From Bacteroidales bacterium (GTDB lineage Bacteria; Bacteroidota; Bacteroidia; Bacteroidales; UBA10428): a DNA stretch of 64,000 nucleotides. The notes below the pieces were generated by a model that was not told the DNA's origin, did no database searches, and saw nothing but the letters and a program-made list of their open reading frames with translations. The position numbers and the translations under genes were made by a program. The stretch spans positions 62,001-126,000 of the forward strand of contig JAFGIP010000067.1 in assembly GCA_016929525.1 (NCBI GenBank), written 5' to 3'. Shown piece by piece: positions 28,451-37,317 of the stretch. How positions within the stretch are numbered: the stretch's first letter is position 1; each line of letters begins with the position of its first letter.

Positions 28451-29029
28451 ATGAAAATTCTATTTGCCACTAATAATCAGCACAAGTTAAAAGAGATCCG
28501 TGAATTAATTGGTGACAAAATTTATATTGAAAGTTTAAATGATCATGGAATATTTGAGGAAATTCCGGAAACAGGACAAACACTCGAACAAAATGCTTTA
28601 CAAAAAGCCCGGTATATTAATAATAAATATAATATTGATTGCTTTGCGGATGATACAGGCCTTGAAGTAAAAGCACTAGATAACAGACCCGGAGTATATT
28701 CTGCACGATATGCAGGTGAAAACTGTACTTTCGATGATAATGTTAATAAACTTCTTAAAGAACTAGGAGATATCAAAGACAGAAGAGCTTGTTTCAGGAC
28801 AGTAATTGTATTCATTCGTAATAACAGGATTCATAAGTTTGAAGGGATTATCGAAGGAATAATTACAAAACAAAAATCTGGTTATGAAGGATTTGGCTAC
28901 GATCCCGTTTTTAAGCCAAACAGTTCAGTAAAAACATTTGCTGAAATGAGTAGGGATGAAAAAATTTCAATTTCACACAGATCAATTGCAATGAATAAGC
29001 TAGTAACTTTCTTAAAGACGATCAGCTGA
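28451..29029 (+). CDS. rdgB: XTP/dITP diphosphatase (HAM1 family)
   Basis: A 192-residue house-cleaning pyrophosphatase that removes deaminated purine nucleotides (dITP, XTP). Motifs are TNNQHKLKEI at the N-terminus, FADDTGLEVKALDNRPGVYSARYAG in the centre, YEGFGYDPVF, and ISHRSIA near the C-terminus, all intact. It joins two other nucleotide-pool enzymes in the window: the MazG-like protein and the broken dut. Confidence 0.95.
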   Translation: MKILFATNNQHKLKEIRELIGDKIYIESLNDHGIFEEIPETGQTLEQNALQKARYINNKYNIDCFADDTGLEVKALDNRPGVYSARYAGENCTFDDNVNKLLKELGDIKDRRACFRTVIVFIRNNRIHKFEGIIEGIITKQKSGYEGFGYDPVFKPNSSVKTFAEMSRDEKISISHRSIAMNKLVTFLKTIS

Positions 29030-29114
29030 TTTTAATTTTCTTTACTTTGAATACTAACTCCTTTGTTATTTCGTATTATTGATTAACATTTAAGGATCAA
29101 TGGACTAAGTATTA

Positions 29115-29122
29115 TAACTTTG
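29115..29122 (+). promoter_or_regulatory. Putative -7 box for porZ
   Basis: TAACTTTG fits the Bacteroidota -7 consensus TAnnTTTG and ends 14 bp before the porZ ATG, implying a short leader. A good -33 element was not found. Confidence 0.35.
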
Positions 29123-29136
29123 TTATTTTTCAAATT

Positions 29137-31428
29137 ATGGATTATAAAAGACTTTCTGTTTTACTTGCTTTGCTCATAAGTTGTTATGCTAAATCACAGT
29201 ATGTTCAGGGAGATTGGCGTGACCACCTTTCATACAAAGACTCATACCGGATTGCAGAAGCCGGTAATATAATTTATAGCGCAGCACAATCAGGATTGTT
29301 ATCTTATAATAAAGAGACCGGTGAAGTAAGAAAACATAGTAAAATACACGGTCTTTCTGATGTGGAGGTTAGCACTATAGCATATTCAAATGACTTCCAT
29401 AAGTTAATTATCGGTTATAAGAATGGTAATATAGATATTGTTGAAAGTGATGGTTCATTGAACAATATTTCAGACATTAAAAGAAAAACGATAACAGGGG
29501 AAAAGGATATCAGGTTTATTTACATAGTAAGTAGTAAAGCCTACCTTGCCTGTGGTTTCGGTATTGTACTGCTTGATATTGATAAAGAAGAAATTAAGGA
29601 CACCTATCTGTTTGGTGATGGAGGAACACAGCTTAAAGTTAATGATATTGTTCTGCATAACGATCGTTTGTATACAGCAACTGAATATGGTATCTATTCA
29701 GCAAATATAAATGATCCAAATTTGAATTTAGTGGATTATAATTACTGGATTAAAAATACCAGTATTCCCGAATGGAATTCAGAATATAAACAAGTTGATG
29801 TATTTAATAATCAAATCTTCGCTGTATATAATAGTACAATTGATTCTATGGACAAAATTATAATTATCGAAAATGATAGTTATAGTGAATGGACGAGGGA
29901 TTATGATAATGTAATTAATGATATATCAGTTACTCAGGGTTTTTTAGGAATAAGCGGATCCATAAGGGCATTAGTATATGATGAATATGAAAATCTTGTT
30001 GTACAAAGAGAATTTTTTAATATTATGCATACATTTGTTGATTCAGAGCAAGACATATATACGGCCGGCACATCGGCCGGATTTAATCGTATCGAACCTT
30101 CACAAAATGTAAAGTTTGAAGTAAACGGTCCTAAATATCGAGAAAGTAACAAAGTTGAGGTACTTGGCGATCATGTTTGGGTTACTTCCGGCGGACCGTA
30201 TAATCTGTATAAACATGGTGCAGCTTATTCATTTATAGATGATCTCTGGGAAAGTTATACATCCAGTCAAATTCATACTACCAATCCACTCGGTAATACT
30301 CACCGAATAGCTATTGACCCGCGAGATTATAATCATGTCTATGCCGGAGCATATGAATATGGAATAATTGAATTTCTCGATGGAGAAGTAGTGAATATCT
30401 TCGAACTTGATTTTGAAATATTCCAGGATGTGCCTGAAAATGTTGATCTCAGAATAGTTGATCTTGAATTCGATAGTAGAAATAATCTCTGGATCTTATT
30501 AGATCAGGTATCACAGCCGTTATATCTGCTGAATTCAGACGGTAGCTGGTCACATCCGGAAGTAACAAATTCACTTATGAATGATTCCCGCATGCGCTAT
30601 TGTGACTTACTTATTACAACGGCAAATCAGATCTGGATATGCACAGGTTACGATGGCATTATTATTCTCGAATCTGACGGAGCCGATGGATTTGAAGAAA
30701 CAACCTTCGCGGCCAAGAATCAGGAAAATACTGTCTTAACACGTTTATTCTGCCTTGATGAAGACCGGGAAGGAAATATTTGGGTAGGCAGCAACAGCGG
30801 ACCTTTAATTTATTCAAGTCCATCGAATATTTTTAATATATCAGATGTGACTGGTTACCAGGTGAAAATCCCGCGAAACGACGGAACAAATAATGCAGAT
30901 TTTTTACTCTTCAGTGAAGCTATTCTCGATATCAAAATAGACGGGGCAAACAGAAAATGGATGGCAACAGAGAATTCAGGAGTATTCTTTGTCTCTGAGA
31001 ACGGTGATGAAACATATCTGAATTTCAGGGAAGAGAACTCTCCGTTGCTTACCAATACCGTATCGGGTATCGGAATAAATGAAAAAAGCGGGGATGTGTT
31101 TTTTGCATCCGGATTGGGAGTTGTAAGCTATAAGGGATCTGCTATAACCGGTTTGGATAAATTTACTGATGTATATGTTTATCCTAACCCCGTTCGTCCA
31201 AATTATAATGGAATTATTACGATAACAGGACTTGTATATAATACCATTGTTAAAATTACTGATATTAGTGGTAACCTGGTTTATGAAACCCGTTCATTGG
31301 GTGGCCAGGCTATATGGGATGGTAAAAACTTTGACGGCCATCGCGTTGCTACCGGAATTTATTTTGTCCTGCTAGCTACTGAAGATGGAGGTCAAACGCA
31401 TATAACTAAAATAGCTTTTATTCACTAA
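29137..31428 (+). CDS. porZ: PorZ-like T9SS component with C-terminal sorting-type domain
   Basis: A 763-residue secreted protein with a signal peptide (to about residue 20). The PorZ-like start GDWRDHLSYKDSYRIAEAGNIIYSA opens a series of two-component-type beta-propeller blades, such as NNLWILLDQVS, NQIWICTGYDGI and GNIWVGSNSG. The last ~80 residues form a T9SS C-terminal domain (VYPNPVRPNYNG ... DGHRVATGIYFVLL). In Porphyromonas gingivalis, PorZ is part of the cell-surface attachment complex that presents A-LPS to the sortase PorU. The adjoining recO gene, with 1-bp overlap, is the arrangement I associate with porZ, which strengthens the call. Confidence 0.8.
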   Translation: MDYKRLSVLLALLISCYAKSQYVQGDWRDHLSYKDSYRIAEAGNIIYSAAQSGLLSYNKETGEVRKHSKIHGLSDVEVSTIAYSNDFHKLIIGYKNGNIDIVESDGSLNNISDIKRKTITGEKDIRFIYIVSSKAYLACGFGIVLLDIDKEEIKDTYLFGDGGTQLKVNDIVLHNDRLYTATEYGIYSANINDPNLNLVDYNYWIKNTSIPEWNSEYKQVDVFNNQIFAVYNSTIDSMDKIIIIENDSYSEWTRDYDNVINDISVTQGFLGISGSIRALVYDEYENLVVQREFFNIMHTFVDSEQDIYTAGTSAGFNRIEPSQNVKFEVNGPKYRESNKVEVLGDHVWVTSGGPYNLYKHGAAYSFIDDLWESYTSSQIHTTNPLGNTHRIAIDPRDYNHVYAGAYEYGIIEFLDGEVVNIFELDFEIFQDVPENVDLRIVDLEFDSRNNLWILLDQVSQPLYLLNSDGSWSHPEVTNSLMNDSRMRYCDLLITTANQIWICTGYDGIIILESDGADGFEETTFAAKNQENTVLTRLFCLDEDREGNIWVGSNSGPLIYSSPSNIFNISDVTGYQVKIPRNDGTNNADFLLFSEAILDIKIDGANRKWMATENSGVFFVSENGDETYLNFREENSPLLTNTVSGIGINEKSGDVFFASGLGVVSYKGSAITGLDKFTDVYVYPNPVRPNYNGIITITGLVYNTIVKITDISGNLVYETRSLGGQAIWDGKNFDGHRVATGIYFVLLATEDGGQTHITKIAFIH

Positions 31429-32096
31429 TGCTAAGCAAATATAAAGCTATTGTACTCCGAAGCATCAAATATGGTGAATCTGGTATTATTACCCAGGTTT
31501 ATACCGAAACAGAAGGGCGACAATCATTTATTGTACATGGTGTCAGAAAGAAAAACAGTAAAATTAGTCCCTATTTTTTTCAACCACTTACGCCTTTATC
31601 AATTGTAGCATACCGAAAGGAATCACGTGAACTTCATATAATTAAAGAAATACAGCCTTTAATACATCTTACAAATTTTCATTTTGATATTAAGCGCAAT
31701 ACCATAGCACAATTCATCAGTGAAATTATTTACAGATGTTTACGTGAAAACGAACCAAATACCAGTTTATTTAATTATTTACTGGGGGCTATACAGGTTC
31801 TCGATATTACCGAAAGTCATATCCATAATTTCCACCTTATTTTTATGATGCAGTTCACAAGATTTATAGGGATTTATCCCAAGGATAATACTGAACTTCA
31901 TCAATATGTTTCTGATACTACTTTTACTTTAACCGATCTGTTAAATTACTCATTATCCGATATAAAAATATTACGACTGGATTCAAAAACGAGATCGGAA
32001 ATACTAAATCAGCTTTTAAAATATTATTACGATCACCAGGAAGGTATTGGAGAAATAAAATCCTTACAGGTATTTAAAGAAGTATTTAGTGAATAG
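31428..32096 (+). CDS. recO: DNA repair protein RecO
   Basis: A 222-residue RecO, which loads RecA on single-stranded DNA together with RecR. The N-terminal OB fold is clear (KYKAIVLRSIKYGESGIITQVYTETEGRQSFIVHGVRK), followed by an all-helical domain. The zinc-finger cysteines present in some RecO proteins are absent, as is common in Bacteroidota. Its ATG overlaps the porZ stop codon by one base, which indicates translational coupling. Confidence 0.9.
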   Translation: MLSKYKAIVLRSIKYGESGIITQVYTETEGRQSFIVHGVRKKNSKISPYFFQPLTPLSIVAYRKESRELHIIKEIQPLIHLTNFHFDIKRNTIAQFISEIIYRCLRENEPNTSLFNYLLGAIQVLDITESHIHNFHLIFMMQFTRFIGIYPKDNTELHQYVSDTTFTLTDLLNYSLSDIKILRLDSKTRSEILNQLLKYYYDHQEGIGEIKSLQVFKEVFSE

Positions 32097-32106
32097 ATGT
32101 TTAAAA

Positions 32107-33585
32107 TTATGAATGTAGTTTATTGTAATCAGCTTCAACCTTTCCTGTTACTAATTTGCCTGAAAGCAATGCCATAGGAATACCAAAGCCTTGAAGTGAC
32201 GTATGCCCGGTATAATAAAGGTTTGTGAGGTATTTATTTCTTAATAACTTATTAAGTTTACTATAATGACTAAATGTATTTGCAAAACTAAAAGCATTGC
32301 CTTGAAAAGCATTATAATCCGAAATAAAATTAGTCTGTGCATATGAACGTTTGTAAACAATTTTGTCCATAATAATTTGACCAGTGATCTTTTCCAGATT
32401 CTGAATAATATAACTAAAATAATGATCGCGTATTTTCCCTGAATCCTCCAGCCCAGAAGCAACAGGTATGAGTGCTACTAAATTTTCCATTCCTTCCGGC
32501 GCTGATGAAGCATCGGTTTTTGATATGCAGGTAACATAAAAGGAAGGTGCTTCCGGCCATTTCCAGTTTACATGTGTATCTTCCATATAAATCTCAAAAT
32601 CTGAATTAATGAAAACATTATGATGTATCAGATTTTTAACTTTTGTATTAATCCCAATAAAAAATAATAGTGCCGATGGTGATATAACACTGTTTCGCCA
32701 ATATTTTTCGGTGAAATTTCTAAATTCCCTTGATAGCAATTGTTCTGTATGATGATATTCCGCAGCAGATACAAAGTAATCGGCATGCAGACTTTTTTTA
32801 TTTGTAAATATCCCGGTAACTATTTTGTTTATTACTTCGAAATCTTCTACTTCATTTGAATAATGAATTGATACGCCAAGATCATTTATAATTTTTACCC
32901 ATGCATCAACAATTTTATACATTCCTCCCTGAGGATACCAGGTACCAAATTTTAAACACCCATAATTAACGATATTATAAATTGAACCTATCTTATCGGG
33001 AAATGCTCCCAGAAAAGCCAACGGAAATTCAATAATTCTTATCAACCTTTCATCTTTAAATAAAGATCGTGCATAATGTGCCAAAGAACCATGCAATTTA
33101 AACTTTAACAGGACAGCCAATATATCCCAGTCAAACCAACCGGAAATTCCTGTTTCGGCTTTATAAATTAATCTATTTGTAATCAGATTATAAGCCTGTG
33201 AAGCATTTTTTAAAAATTTGTCGAGTTTCCTGGAACTATTCTTCTCAACAGTTTCAAAAACATCGTTCAAAGCATCTTTATCTGCTGGTATATCAATGAA
33301 CAGATCATTATCAAAATAAATCCTGTATCCCGGATCCAGTTTTTTTAAAGAATAAAAATCAACAGAACTTAATCCAAAATCATTATAGAATTTTTCAATT
33401 ATTTCCGGGAACCAGTACCAGGAAGGACCCATGTTAAAGGTAAATCCTTCAGCACTGAAAATTCTTGCTTTTCCTCCAGGAATTTCGTGCTTTTCAAAAA
33501 GATCAACTTCAAATCCTTTTTTTGCCAGATATGCTGAAGCGGACAGCCCTGACAGACCTGCTCCGGTAACAATTGCTTTTTTCAT
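32107..33585 (-). CDS. Phytoene desaturase-like FAD oxidoreductase (CrtI family)
   Basis: A 492-residue flavoprotein. The N-terminal Rossmann FAD site is VTGAGLSGLSASAYLAKKGFEVDLFEKHEIPGGKARIF. The C-terminal family motif is LYYTGHTSLQGFGIPMALLSGKLV. CrtI enzymes desaturate phytoene in carotenoid synthesis, and close relatives act as other carotenoid or lipid oxidoreductases. No phytoene synthase (crtB) or other carotenoid gene is in the window, so the substrate is uncertain. The gene is convergent with recO and stands alone. Confidence 0.82.
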   Translation of the reverse strand: MKKAIVTGAGLSGLSASAYLAKKGFEVDLFEKHEIPGGKARIFSAEGFTFNMGPSWYWFPEIIEKFYNDFGLSSVDFYSLKKLDPGYRIYFDNDLFIDIPADKDALNDVFETVEKNSSRKLDKFLKNASQAYNLITNRLIYKAETGISGWFDWDILAVLLKFKLHGSLAHYARSLFKDERLIRIIEFPLAFLGAFPDKIGSIYNIVNYGCLKFGTWYPQGGMYKIVDAWVKIINDLGVSIHYSNEVEDFEVINKIVTGIFTNKKSLHADYFVSAAEYHHTEQLLSREFRNFTEKYWRNSVISPSALLFFIGINTKVKNLIHHNVFINSDFEIYMEDTHVNWKWPEAPSFYVTCISKTDASSAPEGMENLVALIPVASGLEDSGKIRDHYFSYIIQNLEKITGQIIMDKIVYKRSYAQTNFISDYNAFQGNAFSFANTFSHYSKLNKLLRNKYLTNLYYTGHTSLQGFGIPMALLSGKLVTGKVEADYNKLHS

Positions 33586-33723
33586 TTAAAAGGAGATTAA
33601 CCCTTGCTATAGGTTAATTTGATGGAATTTGTTAACAATTGCAAATAATATTAAATAAGAATTGAATGTAATAATTTATTAACAATCTGAATATGTGGCC
33701 AGAATTTTTTAAAAAGGAGAGAA

Positions 33724-33930
33724 TCAATACAAATCGTCATCGTAATTATATGATGCTCTGTATCTTAATGCATTCAACTGTGCTCTTTCAATTTCAAAGG
33801 CTGTTTGCCAATCGTGCGATGCTTCATAATGGTTCAAAAGTTCACTCTTGCATGACTGACATATGAGATCTTCGCTTTGTGTATACTTGTTGCACCGTTT
33901 ACACAATTTTGTTTTTTTGGGACTTTTCAT
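33724..33930 (-). CDS. Small zinc-ribbon protein
   Basis: A 68-residue protein with two CxxC pairs (CKRC at residues 10-13 and CQSC at 23-26), which together form a single zinc ribbon. A helical part (WQTAFEIERAQLNALRYRAS) and an acidic tail YDDDLY follow. No named family was recognised. A role in binding nucleic acid or a protein partner is possible but not supported by more than the zinc site. Its regular coding frame and intact Cys pairs argue that it is a real gene. Confidence 0.6.
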   Translation of the reverse strand: MKSPKKTKLCKRCNKYTQSEDLICQSCKSELLNHYEASHDWQTAFEIERAQLNALRYRASYNYDDDLY

Positions 33931-34079
33931 GCCTGTGAGATGCTTTATTCACAAACATTCATACGCCTACATTCATCTTTGTGTTGCATTAATTCGTAAA
34001 TTTATTGGTGATATGAATCATTTTTTAATTTACAACCTATCATATGTCATCTACGTATGATAAAGTAAATTATATACCG

Positions 34080-34445
34080 ATGACCTTTACAATAGCGCAG
34101 ACAAGAACTACACCATACGCCGAGTTTCGTGATGGTTACCTTTTAATTAAAGGTAAATCGGTTCCTTTCGATCATCCTGATATATACGATACTATAAAGG
34201 ATAGATTGTTGGTTTATTCTGAAAATCCTGAAAAGAACACACAAATTGATTTTAACCTGAGTGCGGTAAATGCAGTATCTAAAAGATACATTATTAATAC
34301 TTTCAAGTTACTGGAAGATTTAAATGCTATGGGTACAAACATTAGCGTTAACTGGTATTACCAGCAGGATGATGAAGATATACAGGAACTGGGTGAAATT
34401 TGCAGAATGAGTTTCAACATTAATATTGAATTGAAACCAATGTAA
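34080..34445 (+). CDS. Divergent SiaC-family (DUF1987) protein lacking the phospho-Thr
   Basis: A 121-residue DUF1987 protein paralogous to that at 14091. Common elements are the FRDGYLLIKGKSVP opening, the NxSVNWYYQQDDEDIQELGE acidic region and similar length. At the segment where the other copy reads FNTASSK, this one reads VNAVSKR, so the expected phospho-acceptor Thr is Ala (residue 65). It may be locked in an unphosphorylated-like state or have another task. ATG at 34080 (MTFTIAQ) is preferred; an in-frame ATG at 34044 would add 12 residues. Confidence 0.75.
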   Translation: MTFTIAQTRTTPYAEFRDGYLLIKGKSVPFDHPDIYDTIKDRLLVYSENPEKNTQIDFNLSAVNAVSKRYIINTFKLLEDLNAMGTNISVNWYYQQDDEDIQELGEICRMSFNINIELKPM

Positions 34446-34467
34446 TTGGATAATTCCCATAAAAAAG

Positions 34468-34492
34468 AAAGAGGCCTTTATTAGGCCTCTTT
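34468..34492. terminator. Bidirectional hairpin terminator
   Basis: AAAGAGGCC (34468-34476) pairs with GGCCTCTTT (34484-34492) around a 7-nt loop. There is an A tract on the left and a T tract on the right, so it can stop transcription of both the SiaC-like gene and the opposing hemD. Confidence 0.8.
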
Positions 34493-34493
34493 T

Positions 34494-35267
34494 TTATACT
34501 TTTTCGATTTGTTTTGCTTTTCCGTTTTTATTAAACTCTTTAATAAAAAGATCCAGAGCCATTGTCATTGAAGGAGCATTAGGTAATGGCGCCTCCAAAT
34601 CAAGCCTTAATCCGGCTTCTTTTACTGCCCTGGCTGTAGAATTTCCAAACGAAGCAATAATTGTGTCTTTTTGTTCAAATTCCGGGAAATTCTTTAAAAG
34701 TGAACGAATTCCCGACGGGCTGAAGAAAACCAGCACATCGTAGTTCAATTTCATTAGATCAGACAAGTCACTGCTTACAGTACGATAAAGTACTGCAATA
34801 GTGAACTTTAAGTTCCATTTTGTTAACAACTCAGGAATTTCAATCTTGTGCTGCTCTGATAACGGCACAAGAAAATTTTCAGTTTTGTGTTTCTCCAACA
34901 CCTCCACTAAATCAGCAAATCCACCTTTACCAAAAAAAATCTTTCTTTTTCGGTAAACGATATATTTCTGTAAATAATGAGCAATGGATTCTGAAGTACA
35001 GAAATACTTCATTGAATCAGGTACAGAAATACGCATTTCATTCGCTACTCTGAAGAAATGATCAATTGCGGTTTTACTGGTAAAAATTACTCCAGAATGA
35101 TCCAGGATATTAATACGTTGTTTCCTGAAATCTTTTGTTTCAATTGGTTCAACATGGATAAAAGGCCTGAAATCAATTTTTACGTTGTTCTTCTCCGCGA
35201 TCTCGTAATACGGTGATTTTTCTGATTGTGGTTCAGGTTGAGATACCAGAATTTTTTTTATCTTCAT
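34494..35267 (-). CDS. hemD: Uroporphyrinogen-III synthase
   Basis: A 257-residue protein of the HemD fold, which closes hydroxymethylbilane to uroporphyrinogen III in haem and sirohaem synthesis. Family elements are weak, as usual for HemD: ILVSQPEPQSEKSPYYEIAEKNNVKIDFRPFIHVEPI at the start, GVIFTSKTAIDHFF, VLVFFSPSGIRSLLKNFPEF and IASFGNSTARAVKEAGLRLDLEAPLPNAPSM. It lies 28 bp after a DUF4271 gene, a common pairing in Bacteroidota. No other haem gene is nearby. Confidence 0.85.
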   Translation of the reverse strand: MKIKKILVSQPEPQSEKSPYYEIAEKNNVKIDFRPFIHVEPIETKDFRKQRINILDHSGVIFTSKTAIDHFFRVANEMRISVPDSMKYFCTSESIAHYLQKYIVYRKRKIFFGKGGFADLVEVLEKHKTENFLVPLSEQHKIEIPELLTKWNLKFTIAVLYRTVSSDLSDLMKLNYDVLVFFSPSGIRSLLKNFPEFEQKDTIIASFGNSTARAVKEAGLRLDLEAPLPNAPSMTMALDLFIKEFNKNGKAKQIEKV

Positions 35268-35295
35268 ATCTGCGAGCCTTCTGTTATAACTTCTT

Positions 35296-36351
35296 CTATC
35301 TCAGCAATGTAATTAACTTAGAACCTATTACCAAAGGTAAAAGTTCGAGCGTACAAAGGTACAAAAAGGAATAAAATAATAAAAATCCATTCTTCACAAT
35401 TATCTGAAACCCGCGAATAATCTTAAATACAGTGGCAAGAATTACGACAACTAATGCAATAATCAGTGCTATTTTAGAAATATTAGAACTCGTATAAATG
35501 GTTATAAATAGAAGTGGTAATAATATGAGGCCTAAATTTTTATTTATTAAAAAAGTATTATGCAGGTACTCTGAAACAACTTTAATTGACTCAAAAATGT
35601 ATCCCAGAATATATAAAAAAACAATTCTGGTAATTAATACAACAAACACTGCTACATTAATAATTAAGTAATCGGTCCAGCTTGATTTTGTAATACTTAC
35701 TGCAAAGTATTTCAAAATCAATAAAATGAATAGTGAAAATACAATCTGAAAATTGATGTTAAGCAAAAAGAACGCACGCCTTATAACTATATTCTTTTCC
35801 CGAAAAAGTTTATCAGCAAGTTGATAATTAACCAAAGTATTGATAACCTGAATAATAAATTTGTTATACAATGCTTTTAATGATAATAATATTGACACAC
35901 TTAAAAATCCTATAATAAGGGTCCAATTGAACTGAAGGCGTTGATAATGATGAGGTATAAAATTTATTTCACCAACATTTTTTATTATGTGTTCTGCAGT
36001 CTCTTTATAGATTTTCCTTGGTTTATAACTAAATTCATTATTATGTCCTGAAAAGTTAAATCGCTGAAATTCCTCTGTCTTTTTATCCTGTTTAATATTC
36101 AACTCGGTGGTGTCTGATTCTGCATGTGATACAACTTTTATTTGCTTTTGTATTTTATATTTTGCGACTGTATCTGTTTTAATTTGTTTAACGACAGCTT
36201 CGTAATTAGTACCTGAAGAATCAGATATATTTCCCGCTATATTTTCAGGTTTTTCAATTACAGCTTTCCCCGTATCGACAAATACAGTATCAGAGTATGC
36301 ACTGAAGTGTCCAGTACTGTCCTGAAGATTTATTTCTTTACTTTCCAACAT
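35296..36351 (-). CDS. DUF4271 membrane protein
   Basis: A 351-residue protein. The first ~130 residues are polar, rich in Lys, Thr and Asp, and probably disordered. The rest holds about six to seven membrane helices (LIIGFLSVSILLSLKALYNKF, FSLFILLILKYFAV, LGLILLPLLFITIYTS). This layout and the position before hemD fit DUF4271, whose function is unknown. The polar N-terminus is likely outside the membrane. Cotranscription with hemD is likely. Confidence 0.8.
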   Translation of the reverse strand: MLESKEINLQDSTGHFSAYSDTVFVDTGKAVIEKPENIAGNISDSSGTNYEAVVKQIKTDTVAKYKIQKQIKVVSHAESDTTELNIKQDKKTEEFQRFNFSGHNNEFSYKPRKIYKETAEHIIKNVGEINFIPHHYQRLQFNWTLIIGFLSVSILLSLKALYNKFIIQVINTLVNYQLADKLFREKNIVIRRAFFLLNINFQIVFSLFILLILKYFAVSITKSSWTDYLIINVAVFVVLITRIVFLYILGYIFESIKVVSEYLHNTFLINKNLGLILLPLLFITIYTSSNISKIALIIALVVVILATVFKIIRGFQIIVKNGFLLFYSFLYLCTLELLPLVIGSKLITLLR

Positions 36352-36423
36352 AATTTTGCAAAATTATTACTTTCCGCCCATAGTAACAGCTTCTGAAACT
36401 TACTATTCTGTTATTATTTCAAC

Positions 36424-36753
36424 TTAATTGTTCAGCCTGAAATTCTTTTTATGTCTTTCTGCATCGCGTATAGTTTTTTTTCTTATGTTTTCAGTAAATG
36501 CCTTGTCAAGATCAATTCCGGTCTGGTTAGCCAGACAGATAAGTACAAATAATACATCTGCCATTTCATCGGCTAAATTTACATTTTCATCTCCGGGTTT
36601 CTTTGATTGCTCACCGTATTGCCTTGCTATAATACTTGCTACTTCACCTACCTCTTCAGTAAGTATTGCCATATTTGTAAGTTCATTGAAATACCTGACA
36701 CCATAGTCTTTTATCCATTTGTTGACTTCTTGTTGTGCTTCCTTAATTTCCAT
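36424..36753 (-). CDS. MazG-like nucleotide pyrophosphohydrolase
   Basis: A 109-residue all-alpha NTP pyrophosphohydrolase. The metal-binding signature EExxE..(n)..ExxD is present (LTEEVGEVASIIARQYGE ... NLADEMADVLFVLICLANQ). This short form is close to dCTP or RS21-C6-like pyrophosphatases. ATG at 36753 (MEIKEAQQEV) gives a 1-bp gap from the dtd stop; an upstream ATG at 36777 would overlap dtd. It may share nucleotide-pool cleaning with rdgB and, in the ancestor, dut. Confidence 0.88.
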   Translation of the reverse strand: MEIKEAQQEVNKWIKDYGVRYFNELTNMAILTEEVGEVASIIARQYGEQSKKPGDENVNLADEMADVLFVLICLANQTGIDLDKAFTENIRKKTIRDAERHKKNFRLNN

Positions 36754-36754
36754 A

Positions 36755-37207
36755 TTATTCTTTGTTTTTAGTATCAATAAGAATAGTTACAGGTCCGTCA
36801 TTTACTAATTCAACTTTCATATGTTTACCGAATTCACCGGTTTTTATTTTTTCACCACACTCTTCTGATAACATTTCAACAAATTTCTCATACATAGGTA
36901 TTGCAAATTCAGGTTTTGAAGCCTTTATGTAAGACGGCCTGTTCCCTTTTTTTGTGCTGGCATGCAAAGTGAACTGACTTACAACTAACAATTCACCTTT
37001 GATATCGCTAACAGAATTATTCATTACACCATTTTTATCGTTAAAAATCCTTAACCTGCATATTTTGTTGCACAACCATTCTGCATCAGACAGAGTATCT
37101 GAATCTTCTATACCTAAAAAAATTAATAAACCGGTACCTATTGCAGAAATTGTCGTATCGGTAACAACAACCGAAGCGTGTTTTACTCGTTGAATTACTG
37201 CCCGCAT
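36755..37207 (-). CDS. dtd: D-aminoacyl-tRNA deacylase
   Basis: A 150-residue DTD that removes D-amino acids and glycine from mischarged tRNAs. Both active-site motifs are visible: SQFTL (VVSQFTLHASTKKGNRPSY) and the NxGPVT loop (NDGPVTILIDT). The N-terminus MRAVIQRVKHASV is typical. It is first in a two-gene run with the MazG-like gene. Confidence 0.95.
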   Translation of the reverse strand: MRAVIQRVKHASVVVTDTTISAIGTGLLIFLGIEDSDTLSDAEWLCNKICRLRIFNDKNGVMNNSVSDIKGELLVVSQFTLHASTKKGNRPSYIKASKPEFAIPMYEKFVEMLSEECGEKIKTGEFGKHMKVELVNDGPVTILIDTKNKE

Positions 37208-37317
37208 AATTAATCAGGATTATTTTAAACCTCTTGTCCATATTTTGTGTTATAAACAATTTACGAATGTATAAAAATGATGGTAGGTTACCATCTGTAT
37301 TAAAATGAATTGGATAA

